The notes under the pieces were generated by a model. It was not told the origin of the DNA, searched no databases, and saw only the letters and a list, made by a program, of their open reading frames with translations. DNA of 64,000 nucleotides from Gammaproteobacteria bacterium (GTDB lineage: Bacteria > Gemmatimonadota > Gemmatimonadetes > Longimicrobiales > Gaopeijiaceae). A program made the position numbers and the translations under genes. Every line of letters starts with the position of its first letter. Position 1 is the first letter of the stretch. The stretch lies in contig JAPPMM010000017.1 in NCBI GenBank assembly GCA_028819075.1, positions 62,001 through 126,000 on the forward strand. The letters run 5' to 3'. Of the stretch, positions 43,604-51,558 are shown in pieces.

Positions 43604-46600
43604 ATGACAACCCTCGTCTGCTTTGGCCCCGACAACATTGACGGGCGCGGCAGCCCCCTGACAAGGCTGCTGCTCCTGCCGATGCTCCTCGCGGGCGCGC
43701 TCTCGGCCACCGTCCCCGCCTACGGCCAGGTGCCCCCCGACGAGGACTGGCGCACGCTCGACACCGAGCATTTCCGGATCACCTTTCCCGAAGCCCTCCA
43801 TCCCCTGGCGACGCGCCTCGCCGACCGGGCGGAGCGCGCCTACGGGCAACTGGCTTCATCCTTCAGCGCGCCACCGCCGGGCGCCATCGACATCGTGCTC
43901 ACCGACCACGCCGACTACTCCAACGGGTTCGCCAACGTGGTCCCCGGCAACCGCATCACGCTCTTTGCCCGCCCGCCCGCGGACGCGGGATCCCTCAACT
44001 ATTTCGACGAGTGGATCGAGCTGGTGGTCACGCACGAGCTGGTGCACATCTTCCACCTGGATCCCGCGGGCGGTCTGGGCGGCATCCTGCGCGCGGTCCT
44101 GGGCCGCTACCCCGCCACCTGGCCCTTCTTTCCCGGACGCGCCACGCCCACCTGGCTCACCGAAGGGATCGCCACCTACTACGAGTCGACGCTGACGGAC
44201 GCCGGCCGTGTCCACGGCACCTGGCAGGACATGGTGCTGCGCACCGGCGTTCTCGAGGAGGACCTCGAGTCGCTGTCCGTGGTCTCCGGCAGGAGCCCCG
44301 TGTGGCCGGCTGGACTTCGCCCTTACGTCTACGGCTCCGAGTTCTTCCACTATCTGATGGAACGCACCGACACCACGGGCATGCGGCAGCTCGTGGAAGA
44401 GGTGGCGGGCCAGTTGGTTCCCTATCGGATCGACGCCGCGGCGCGTTCGGCCTTCGGCATCTCGTTCTCTCAGGCGTGGGACGAGTGGCGCGCGTCGCTC
44501 TCCTTCAGGTACAGCGGCCTCGCCGGCTCCCTCGCCGCACTGCAGCCGGTCACCACCGGCGAAGCGCTCACCCGCGGGGCGCGCCAGGCCCTCTACCCGC
44601 AGGTGTCTCCGGCCGGCCGGCGCCTCGCCTTCGCGCTCTCGGACGGGCGCTCCGATGCGCATCTGCGCCTGCTCGACCTGGATGGTGGCGCAGGGCGCCG
44701 GTTCACCCGCACCAACGGCCTGTCCAGCTTCTCGTGGACGCCCGACGGCGGGATGGTCTTCGCCCAGTTCGAGCTGGCGGACCGCTACCGCCTCTACAAC
44801 GATCTCTACCGGGTCGATGCGGACGGCCACGTCACCCGCATCACCAGCGGCGGCCGGCTCGCCTTCCCGGACGTGCATCCGGACGGCGAACACGTCGTGG
44901 CGGTGCAGGAGGGAGAGGGCACCAACCGGCTGGTTCTGGTGGACCTGGCCACCGGGGACATCACGGCGTTGACCGAGGCGGCTCCCGCCGTCCACTGGGG
45001 CTTTCCGCGCTGGTCGCCGGACGGGTCCCGGATCGCCGTATCGCAGTGGCGTACCGGCGGCCGCTTCGATGTCGTGATCCTCGATGCCGCCGGCGCGCTG
45101 ATCGCAAGAGTGACCGACGACCGCGCCGTCGACGCGAGTCCTGCCTGGTCCCCCGACGGGCGCACCCTGCTGTGGTCTTCCGACCGCACCGGCATCCCCA
45201 ATCTCTTCGCGGCTTCCATCGACGGGGACGGACGGGCCGGGCCGGTGCGCCAGGTTACCAACATGCTCACCGGGGCCGCCCATCCGGCCATCGATCCGGA
45301 GGGCGAGTGGATCTACTACTCCGCCTACCACCACGACGGCTGGGACATCGAGCGCATCCCCTACGCTCCGGGCGAGTGGTTCGAACCCTTCGCGGACGAC
45401 CCCCGCTTCCTGCTGGGCGCGGATCGTTCCCCGGACCGCTTTCAGGCCGCGATCGAGGCCGAGAGCAGGCCGTACCGGGCCTTCCGCTCGCTCCTCCCGA
45501 CCTACTGGCAGCCGCTCTACTCCGCGCCTCGAAGGATCCGGGAGCGCGATGTCATCGGCCCGGGCTTCGGATTCTCGACCTCCGGCCGGGATCTGGTCGA
45601 CCGGCACGCCTTCCGGGCCTGGGGCCGCCTGATTCCCGAGAAGCGTCGCGGGGAGGGCCGCTTCGGCTACACCGCCCGAGGGTTGGGGAACCCGGTGGTG
45701 ACCTTCTCGCTGGGCCAGCTCTACGATCCCGCGGGTCTCACCCTGGGAGAGCGCCAGAACGGGGACGTGGACACTCTCTACGTGGTGGACCGGGAACGAC
45801 GCGTGCAGGTGAGCCTGGACCTTCAGCGTGCCCGCTTTCGCAACCGCATCGGCCTCACCCTGGAGGCCAGCCACAACTGGGTGTCCTCCGAGCTCCTGGA
45901 CGCGACGCTGGAACCCTCCACCCTCTTCCGGCTCAACCGTCCCACGCGGCGCGTCGGGGAGGTAGCCGCAACGCTGGGGTTCAACACCGCTCGCTCGCAC
46001 GCCATGTCCATGACCCTGGCAGACGGCGTCTCGGGAGCCGTTCGGGGCCGGGTCTCGCGCGTGCTCGATCTCCCCGAGGAACTCGCCGGAGACCGCGCGG
46101 CCGACAGGGGGTTCGAGGAGGTCACCGGCCGCCTTTCGCTCTACCGTGCGCTCGGCAACGTCGGATTCGCCCAGCAGGTGTTCGCCCTGCGGGCGAGCGG
46201 CGGGATCGCGCGCGGACCGGGCGCCGACGGCTTTCACTTCGAGGTGGGCAACGCCGCGGGCACGCGCGAGCGGCTCACCGGCTTCGGTCTCTTCGGGGGC
46301 TCGCCGCTCCTGTTTCCCGTGCGAGGCTATTCCGCCGCTTCCCGGCGCGGGCGCATCGCCTGGTCGGCATCCGCCGAGTACCGGCTTCCGCTCTCCATCA
46401 TTCGCCGGGGCCTCGGGGCCTGGCCCCTGTACTTCGACCGGGCCGGCGCAAGCCTGTTTGCCGACGCAGGCAACGCCTGGGGCCCGGAAGGCGAGCGGGA
46501 TCCCACCGCGAGCCCGAAGCGCGCCGCCCTCGCCTCCTTCGGCCTGGAGGTGACGGTGAACACGCTGCCCTTCTGGACGCTCTCCACCGACGTGCGGGCC

Positions 46601-46699
46601 GGTTTGGCGTTTCCGCTCAGGGGTGTAGACGATCCGCCCGGGGCAGGGTTCCGCCTGCGCGCGGGGCGGCTCTACCTCCGTCTGGGATCGGCGTTCTAG
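43604..46699 (+). CDS. Predicted outer-membrane protein: gluzincin-like domain, beta-propeller and C-terminal barrel
   Basis: A 1,031-residue envelope protein. The N-terminus has a hydrophobic signal (LLLLPMLLAGALSATVPAYG), preceded by an unusually long leader if the ATG at 43604 is correct. A peptidase-MA-like domain follows, with HELVH (144-148) and a likely third ligand Glu187 in WLTEGIATYYES. Next come six WD40/TolB-like propeller blades, such as SPAGRRLAFALSDGRSD, HPDGEHVVAVQEGEG, SPDGSRIAVSQWRTGG and SPDGRTLLWSSDRTGIPNLF (about 315-600). The last 380 residues have alternating strands, ending in an aromatic residue (LRLGSAF), like a surface-antigen/BamA-type barrel. A TTG at 43601 is a possible start. 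It is divergent from the orphan gene by six bases. Function is unknown. Confidence 0.8.
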   Translation: MTTLVCFGPDNIDGRGSPLTRLLLLPMLLAGALSATVPAYGQVPPDEDWRTLDTEHFRITFPEALHPLATRLADRAERAYGQLASSFSAPPPGAIDIVLTDHADYSNGFANVVPGNRITLFARPPADAGSLNYFDEWIELVVTHELVHIFHLDPAGGLGGILRAVLGRYPATWPFFPGRATPTWLTEGIATYYESTLTDAGRVHGTWQDMVLRTGVLEEDLESLSVVSGRSPVWPAGLRPYVYGSEFFHYLMERTDTTGMRQLVEEVAGQLVPYRIDAAARSAFGISFSQAWDEWRASLSFRYSGLAGSLAALQPVTTGEALTRGARQALYPQVSPAGRRLAFALSDGRSDAHLRLLDLDGGAGRRFTRTNGLSSFSWTPDGGMVFAQFELADRYRLYNDLYRVDADGHVTRITSGGRLAFPDVHPDGEHVVAVQEGEGTNRLVLVDLATGDITALTEAAPAVHWGFPRWSPDGSRIAVSQWRTGGRFDVVILDAAGALIARVTDDRAVDASPAWSPDGRTLLWSSDRTGIPNLFAASIDGDGRAGPVRQVTNMLTGAAHPAIDPEGEWIYYSAYHHDGWDIERIPYAPGEWFEPFADDPRFLLGADRSPDRFQAAIEAESRPYRAFRSLLPTYWQPLYSAPRRIRERDVIGPGFGFSTSGRDLVDRHAFRAWGRLIPEKRRGEGRFGYTARGLGNPVVTFSLGQLYDPAGLTLGERQNGDVDTLYVVDRERRVQVSLDLQRARFRNRIGLTLEASHNWVSSELLDATLEPSTLFRLNRPTRRVGEVAATLGFNTARSHAMSMTLADGVSGAVRGRVSRVLDLPEELAGDRAADRGFEEVTGRLSLYRALGNVGFAQQVFALRASGGIARGPGADGFHFEVGNAAGTRERLTGFGLFGGSPLLFPVRGYSAASRRGRIAWSASAEYRLPLSIIRRGLGAWPLYFDRAGASLFADAGNAWGPEGERDPTASPKRAALASFGLEVTVNTLPFWTLSTDVRAGLAFPLRGVDDPPGAGFRLRAGRLYLRLGSAF

Positions 46700-46719
46700 A
46701 AGAGACTTGCGGCGCGCAA

Positions 46720-46766
46720 CCGGGGCACCTATGGTGTAGGTCGCACCGCGACATACGGTGCCCCGG
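46720..46766 (+). other. GC-rich hairpin upstream of nrdJ
   Basis: CCGGGGCACC (46720-46729) and GGTGCCCCGG (46757-46766) pair perfectly over ten bases, around a 27-base loop that contains a smaller GGTG/CACC dyad. No T-run follows. It lies 21 bases after the stop of the barrel gene and 10 bases before the first NrdR-like box. It could be a terminator-like structure or part of the nrdJ leader. Confidence 0.5.
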
Positions 46767-46776
46767 AGACATCGAC

Positions 46777-46792
46777 CCACAAGATGTGGTGT
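46777..46792. promoter_or_regulatory. NrdR-like box 1
   Basis: CCACAAGATGTGGTGT, read on the other strand as ACACCACATCTTGTGG, resembles the known NrdR repressor box of high-GC bacteria and is itself dyad-symmetric (CCACA and TGTGG). It lies about 120 bases before the nrdJ start. Its centre is 31 bp from box 2. Confidence 0.6.
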
Positions 46793-46807
46793 CGAGCAGT
46801 TTCAACA

Positions 46808-46823
46808 AGCCCACACCTTGGCT
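46808..46823. promoter_or_regulatory. NrdR-like box 2
   Basis: AGCCCACACCTTGGCT matches box 1, read on the opposite strand, at about ten of 13 positions across the ACACCACATCTTG core. NrdR usually binds pairs of boxes about three helical turns apart, and the 31-bp centre spacing fits. The weaker match makes this box less certain alone than as a pair. Confidence 0.5.
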
Positions 46824-46913
46824 GGCGTGCTTTCCGTTTGTTTTGCACGGAGGTGGGGGCTGTTTCCACTCATTTTTCCACATCTCTCGGCAAAACAGCA
46901 AACGGAAAACAGC

Positions 46914-49454
46914 ATGTCCGCCCAACGACCCGCATCTCCAGACGCTCCGCCGGCGCACGACGTGCCGCCCGCAGACCTCCCGCGCGCGACGCTTTCCGAC
47001 AACGCGCGCATCGTTCTCGGGCTCCGCTATCTCAAGAAAAACGAAGAAGGCGAGCCTGTCGAAGAGCCCGAGACCATGTTCTGGCGGGTCGCGCGCGTGA
47101 TCGCGGAGGAAGACCGCCGCCATGGCGCAACGGATGCGGCGATCGACGAGGTCGCGCGCCAGTTCTACGACCTCATGGCGACGGGCACGTTCGAGCCCAA
47201 CTCCCCCACGCTGATGAACGCGGGGCGGCCGCTCGGGCAGCTCTCCGCGTGCTTCGTGCTTCCCGTCGACGATGCCCTCTCCAACGGCGAGTGCGGCATT
47301 TACGACACCCTCAAGAGCATGGCGCTGGTCCACCAGTCCGGGGGGGGCACGGGGTTTTCCTTCTCCCGGCTTCGCACCGAGGGCGACACGGTGCGCTCCA
47401 CCATGGGGGTGGCTTCGGGCCCGGTGTCCTTCATGCGCCTCTACGACTCCTCCACCGAGGTCGTGAAGCAGGGGGGCACGCGCCGGGGCGCCAACATGGG
47501 CATCCTGCGGGTCGACCATCCCGACATCCGCTCCTTCATCACCTGCAAGGACGACACCTCCCAGATCACCAACTTCAACATTTCGGTCGCCATCACCGAC
47601 GCCTTCATGCAGGCGGTGGCGAAGGGCGAGGACTACGACCTCGTCAGCCCGCGCACCGGCGATGTCGTAGGCCGCGAGAACTCGACCGAGATCTTCGACA
47701 TGATCGTGCAGGGCGCGTGGAAGACCGGCGAGCCGGGCGTCTTCTTCATCGACCGGGCCAACGAATTCAACCCGGTGCCGAAGCTGGGCGAATACGAGGC
47801 CACCAATCCGTGCGGAGAACAGCCGCTCCTGCCGTACGACGTGTGCAACCTGGGGAGCCTCAACCTCGGCCCGTTCGTGCGCAAAGGGTTCTCGTGGAGC
47901 GTGGATCCGCAGGATGCAATCGACTGGGACGGGCTCCGCCGGGTCGTCCACCTGTCGGTGCACTTCCTGGACAACGTGATCGACGCCAACCGCTATCCGC
48001 TGCCCCAGATCACCGAACTGGCCGAGAACATCCGGCGCATCGGGCTTGGTGTGATGGGCTGGGCGGACATGCTGGTGCGGCTGGGAATCCCGTACAACTC
48101 CGACGCCGCCGTGGCGGTCGCCGAGGCCGTCATGCGCTTCATCGACGAGGAAGCCAAGGTCGCGTCCGCGAAGCTGGCGGAAAGCCGGGGCGTGTTCCCG
48201 GCCTGGGCGCAGTCCATCTGGGGTCCGGAGGAAAGCTGCGCCCGCCGTCCCGACGGGAGCCGCATTCGCCCGATGCGTCCGCTGCGCAACTGCAATCTCG
48301 ACACGGTCGCCCCGACGGGCACCATCTCGATCTTCGCCGGCTGCTCGGGCGGCATCGAGCCCCTGTTTGCGGTGGCGTTCATGCGCAACCAGGCCGGCGT
48401 GTTGATGCCGGACGTCAACGAGGACTTCGTGCGCGTCGCAAAGGAGGGCGGCTGGTATTCGAAGGAACTCATGGAGCGGGTCGCGGAGAGCGGCCACATC
48501 CACCACGACGAGGTGCCCGCGAAGGTGCAGCGGGTGTTCGTGACCGCGCACGACATCACCCCGGAGTGGCATGTGCGCATGCAGGCCGCCTTCCAGAAGT
48601 ACACCGACGCCGCCATTTCCAAGACCACCAACTTCCCCCACGAGGCGACGCCGGAGGATGTCCGCGAGATCTACGAGCTGGCCTTCTCCCTGGGGTGCAA
48701 GGGCGTGACCGTGTACCGCGACGGGTCCCGCCCCATGCAGGTGCTCTCGACCGGCAAGACCGAGCAAAAGCCGGAAACAACCGGCGAGAAGGCGCCATCG
48801 GCCGGCGAGATCGAGCAGAAGCTCGCGGATGCGCGCGAGGAGTGTCACCGGCTGCGCGGCGAGATCGAAAAGTACCGGCAGCGCGAAAGCGACCGCGACC
48901 GCCTCGCCGGCGCGGGCCGCCACAAGCGCAAGCGTCCCGCGCTGCTGAAGGGACGCACCGTGAAGATGGACTGCCCGCTCGGCGATCTCTACGTCACCAT
49001 CAACGAAGACGAGACCGGCCGACCCTTCGAGGTCTTCTGTACGCTGGGCAAAGCCGGCGGCGCCGCCATGGCCGATGCGGAGGCGATCGGGCGGCTGATC
49101 TCCCTCGCGCTGCGGTCGGGAATCCCCATCACCGCGGTCCGCGATCAGCTTCGCGGCATCTCCTGCGATCGCGCGGTCGGGTTCGGGCTGCGCAAGGTCC
49201 TTTCCGCCCCCGACGCCATCGGCCAGGCGATCGAGTACTACCTCCAGGAAAAGGACGGCATCCAGGAGGAACTCATCCTCACCGCTCCGGTGACCTCGGC
49301 CGCGGGTGCGTCCGCCCCCAGCCGTGCGCCATCGGGTGGCGGTTCCTCCGGGTTGGGCTATCTGGGCACTTGTCCGGACTGCGGCACCGGCCAGCTCTCC
49401 TTCGAGGAGGGGTGCGTGAAGTGCCATGTGTGCGGCTTCAGCGAGTGCAGTTGA
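46914..49454 (+). CDS. nrdJ: Class II (adenosylcobalamin-dependent) ribonucleotide reductase
   Basis: An 846-residue enzyme that reduces ribonucleotides to deoxyribonucleotides using a cobalamin-derived radical, active with or without oxygen. Core motifs are ANSPTLMNAGRPLGQLSACF-like PNSPTLMNAG, SGGGTGFSFSRLR, NPCGEQPLLPYDVCNLGS with the active-site cysteine region, and DTVAPTGTISIFAGCSGGIEP. A TSCPD domain follows at about 680-770 (KMDCPLGDLYVTIN), and a C-terminal zinc ribbon carries CPDC and CVKCHVCGFSEC. A Lys/Glu-rich stretch at about 604-680, partly coiled coil, links catalytic and TSCPD domains. The ATG has a GGAA about seven bases upstream. Two NrdR-like boxes precede it; no cobalamin riboswitch is visible. 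Confidence 0.95.
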   Translation: MSAQRPASPDAPPAHDVPPADLPRATLSDNARIVLGLRYLKKNEEGEPVEEPETMFWRVARVIAEEDRRHGATDAAIDEVARQFYDLMATGTFEPNSPTLMNAGRPLGQLSACFVLPVDDALSNGECGIYDTLKSMALVHQSGGGTGFSFSRLRTEGDTVRSTMGVASGPVSFMRLYDSSTEVVKQGGTRRGANMGILRVDHPDIRSFITCKDDTSQITNFNISVAITDAFMQAVAKGEDYDLVSPRTGDVVGRENSTEIFDMIVQGAWKTGEPGVFFIDRANEFNPVPKLGEYEATNPCGEQPLLPYDVCNLGSLNLGPFVRKGFSWSVDPQDAIDWDGLRRVVHLSVHFLDNVIDANRYPLPQITELAENIRRIGLGVMGWADMLVRLGIPYNSDAAVAVAEAVMRFIDEEAKVASAKLAESRGVFPAWAQSIWGPEESCARRPDGSRIRPMRPLRNCNLDTVAPTGTISIFAGCSGGIEPLFAVAFMRNQAGVLMPDVNEDFVRVAKEGGWYSKELMERVAESGHIHHDEVPAKVQRVFVTAHDITPEWHVRMQAAFQKYTDAAISKTTNFPHEATPEDVREIYELAFSLGCKGVTVYRDGSRPMQVLSTGKTEQKPETTGEKAPSAGEIEQKLADAREECHRLRGEIEKYRQRESDRDRLAGAGRHKRKRPALLKGRTVKMDCPLGDLYVTINEDETGRPFEVFCTLGKAGGAAMADAEAIGRLISLALRSGIPITAVRDQLRGISCDRAVGFGLRKVLSAPDAIGQAIEYYLQEKDGIQEELILTAPVTSAAGASAPSRAPSGGGSSGLGYLGTCPDCGTGQLSFEEGCVKCHVCGFSECS

Positions 49455-49475
49455 CCCCGCTTCCGGGATGCCGGG

Positions 49476-50408
49476 ATGAAACGCGTTGTCGGGTACTCGG
49501 CGTTTCTGCTCGCGGCGACGCTGGCGTGCGGAGGGGAGCCGGGTAGCGAGCCTGCCGAGCGCGTCGAACGCCCGGCCTTCCCGGGCGCGCGTGCCTTCGA
49601 ACTGATCGAAGCCCAGCTCGCGTTCGGGCCCCGGGTGCCCGGCACGCCCGGCCACGCGGCACAGCTGGAGTGGATGGCCGGGCAGCTGGCGGCGCACGCC
49701 GACACGGTCATCGTCGACCGCTTCCGGTACACCACCACCACCGGAGACACCCTGCCGCTGGCCAACGTCCTGGCCCGCTTCAACGCCGCCAACCCTGACC
49801 GGCTCCTGTTCCTGGCCCACTGGGACACCCGGCCCATCTCCGACCAGAGCACCAATCCGGAGGACCGCGACACCCCCGTCCCGGGCGCCAACGACGGCGC
49901 CTCCGGCGTGGCCGTGCTCATGGCGCTGGGCGAACTCTTTTCCGTCCAGCCGCCGCCGGTCGGCATCGATCTGCTCATGGTGGACGGCGAGGACTACGGC
50001 CCGACCACGGCGGACATGTTCATCGGCTCCGAGCGCTATGCCGAGCAGCCCCTGGGCGGCCAGCCCCGCTATGCGGTCCTCCTCGACATGGTCGGGGACC
50101 GCGATCCCGGCTTCCCCGTGGAAGGGTATTCCTCCCGCTACGCCCCCCGCGTGGTGCAGCGCGTCTGGGGGATTGCGCGCGACCTGGGATACGGGCGCCT
50201 CTTCCCCATGACGGTGCGTCCTCCCATCCAGGACGACCACGTGCCGCTGAACGAAGCCGGCATCCCCACCGTGAACATCATCGACTTCGAGTACGGGCCG
50301 GGGAACTCGCTCTGGCACACGCCCAACGACGTCGCCGCCAACGTGAGCCCGGCAACGCTGGAGGTCGTGGGCGAGGTGGTTGCGGAGATCGCGTATCGAG
50401 GAGGCTGA
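49476..50408 (+). CDS. M28-family zinc peptidase / glutaminyl cyclase-like lipoprotein
   Basis: A 310-residue secreted protein with an N-terminal signal ending at LAATLAC (Cys18, lipobox imperfect). The zinc-site residues of the M28 fold are in place: His in FLAHWDTRP, Asp in PGANDGASGVAV, Glu-Asp in VDGEDYG, Asp in LLDMVGD and His in LWHTPNDVAANV. The family includes aminopeptidases and glutaminyl-peptide cyclotransferases; the DGEDYG motif leans toward the cyclase-like branch, but this is uncertain. It starts 21 bases after nrdJ and may be cotranscribed, with no obvious functional link. Confidence 0.87.
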   Translation: MKRVVGYSAFLLAATLACGGEPGSEPAERVERPAFPGARAFELIEAQLAFGPRVPGTPGHAAQLEWMAGQLAAHADTVIVDRFRYTTTTGDTLPLANVLARFNAANPDRLLFLAHWDTRPISDQSTNPEDRDTPVPGANDGASGVAVLMALGELFSVQPPPVGIDLLMVDGEDYGPTTADMFIGSERYAEQPLGGQPRYAVLLDMVGDRDPGFPVEGYSSRYAPRVVQRVWGIARDLGYGRLFPMTVRPPIQDDHVPLNEAGIPTVNIIDFEYGPGNSLWHTPNDVAANVSPATLEVVGEVVAEIAYRGG

Positions 50409-50548
50409 CGCGATGGCGGGCCCTGTCGCGCGAAGCATATGCTTGATGCATTATTCCACGCAGGGAGACGGAATCCACCGGCGAGAAGCGTGACCGTGCG
50501 GAAGACGTCTCCGGAGTTCCCGAACCAGAGCACTGGACCAGAACCTGG

Positions 50549-51520
50549 ATGAACGACAACGAGGGCATCGGGGTCGCGGTGGTACAGGGGGCCGGGGTCC
50601 CCTTCGACCTGGAGGCGGCGATCGGGAAGGTGCACGCGCTCACCGCCGAAGCCGCCGCGCAGGGAGCCCAGCTGGTTCTCTTCCCTGAAGCCTATGTCGG
50701 CGGGTATCCCTGGGGCCTGGCGTTCGGCACGTCGGTGGGCGGCCGCTCGCCGGCGGGCCGCAGGACATGGGACCGATACCTGAAGGGGGCGGTCGAAGTC
50801 CCCGGGCCGGCCACCGATCGCATCGGCGAAGCCGCCGCGGCTCACCGGGTCTACCTGGCCGTCGGGGTCGTGGAGCGGGATGCCGACTACAGCGGAGGCA
50901 CGCTCTTCTGCACGCTTCTCTACTTCGGTCCCGACGGCGCGCTCCTGGGCAAGCATCGAAAGCTCAAGCCCACAGCGGCCGAACGCTTCATCTGGGGTGA
51001 GGGCGACGGCAGCACGCTGACGGTTGTGGACACGCCCCTCGGCCGGGTCGGCGGCCTCATCTGCTGGGAGAACTACATGCCGCTGGCCCGCACCGCGATG
51101 TACGCGAAGGGCGTTGAGATCTACCTCGCCCCGACCGCCGACGGGCGCGAGCGCTGGCAGGCCACGCTCCGGCACATCGCCCTCGAGGGACGATGCTTCG
51201 TCCTCGGCTGCAACCAGTACGCCACCCGCGCCCAGTACCCGGCCGACCTGGAGATCGCCGGTGAACTGGAGGGCTGGCCGGAACGCCTGTGCGCCGGCGG
51301 AAGCGCGATCTATTCGCCGTCGGGGGCGTGCCTGGCGGGACCCCTCTGGGACCAGGAAGGGATTCTTTTCGCCCGCCTCGATCCCGACGCGGTCACGCGC
51401 GGGAAGTTCGACTTCGACGTGGTGGGCCACTATGCCCGCCCCGACGTATTTCAGCTCAGCGTCAACGAAAACCCGTTTCCGCCCGTGACCTTTCGGGGCG
51501 GCGCCGCATCGACAAGCTGA
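50549..51520 (+). CDS. Nitrilase-family carbon-nitrogen hydrolase
   Basis: A 323-residue member of the nitrilase superfamily, closest to aliphatic/arylaliphatic nitrilases. The Glu-Lys-Cys triad is visible in LVLFPEAYVGGYPWG, GKHRKLKPTAAERFIWGEGDG (the lysine before LKPT) and VGGLICWENYMPLAR, with EGRCFVLGCNQYA later. The enzyme converts a nitrile to acid and ammonia; the natural substrate is unknown. The long insertions typical of oligomerising nitrilases seem present. The ATG has a weak upstream site. The 140-base gap before it holds no obvious element. The ornithine aminotransferase gene starts 38 bases after its stop, so the two probably form an operon. Confidence 0.86.
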   Translation: MNDNEGIGVAVVQGAGVPFDLEAAIGKVHALTAEAAAQGAQLVLFPEAYVGGYPWGLAFGTSVGGRSPAGRRTWDRYLKGAVEVPGPATDRIGEAAAAHRVYLAVGVVERDADYSGGTLFCTLLYFGPDGALLGKHRKLKPTAAERFIWGEGDGSTLTVVDTPLGRVGGLICWENYMPLARTAMYAKGVEIYLAPTADGRERWQATLRHIALEGRCFVLGCNQYATRAQYPADLEIAGELEGWPERLCAGGSAIYSPSGACLAGPLWDQEGILFARLDPDAVTRGKFDFDVVGHYARPDVFQLSVNENPFPPVTFRGGAASTS

Positions 51521-51558
51521 CGCGACCCCCGCGGGATCCGCGTCGGGAGGCCGACACC

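Noticed and set aside
43597-43849. Upstream extension of the orphan gene to 43849
   Set aside because: The extra codons lie within the start of the divergent barrel gene and contain no ribosome-binding site.
46700-46913. Cobalamin riboswitch upstream of nrdJ
   Set aside because: The conserved B12-box and core sequences are not present; the hairpin and NrdR-like boxes explain the region better.
43856-50438. Very long minus-strand open frames antisense to the barrel gene, nrdJ and the M28 gene
   Set aside because: The opposite strand encodes clear protein families with motifs; the antisense frames read as Arg/Gly/Ala/Pro-rich shadows.
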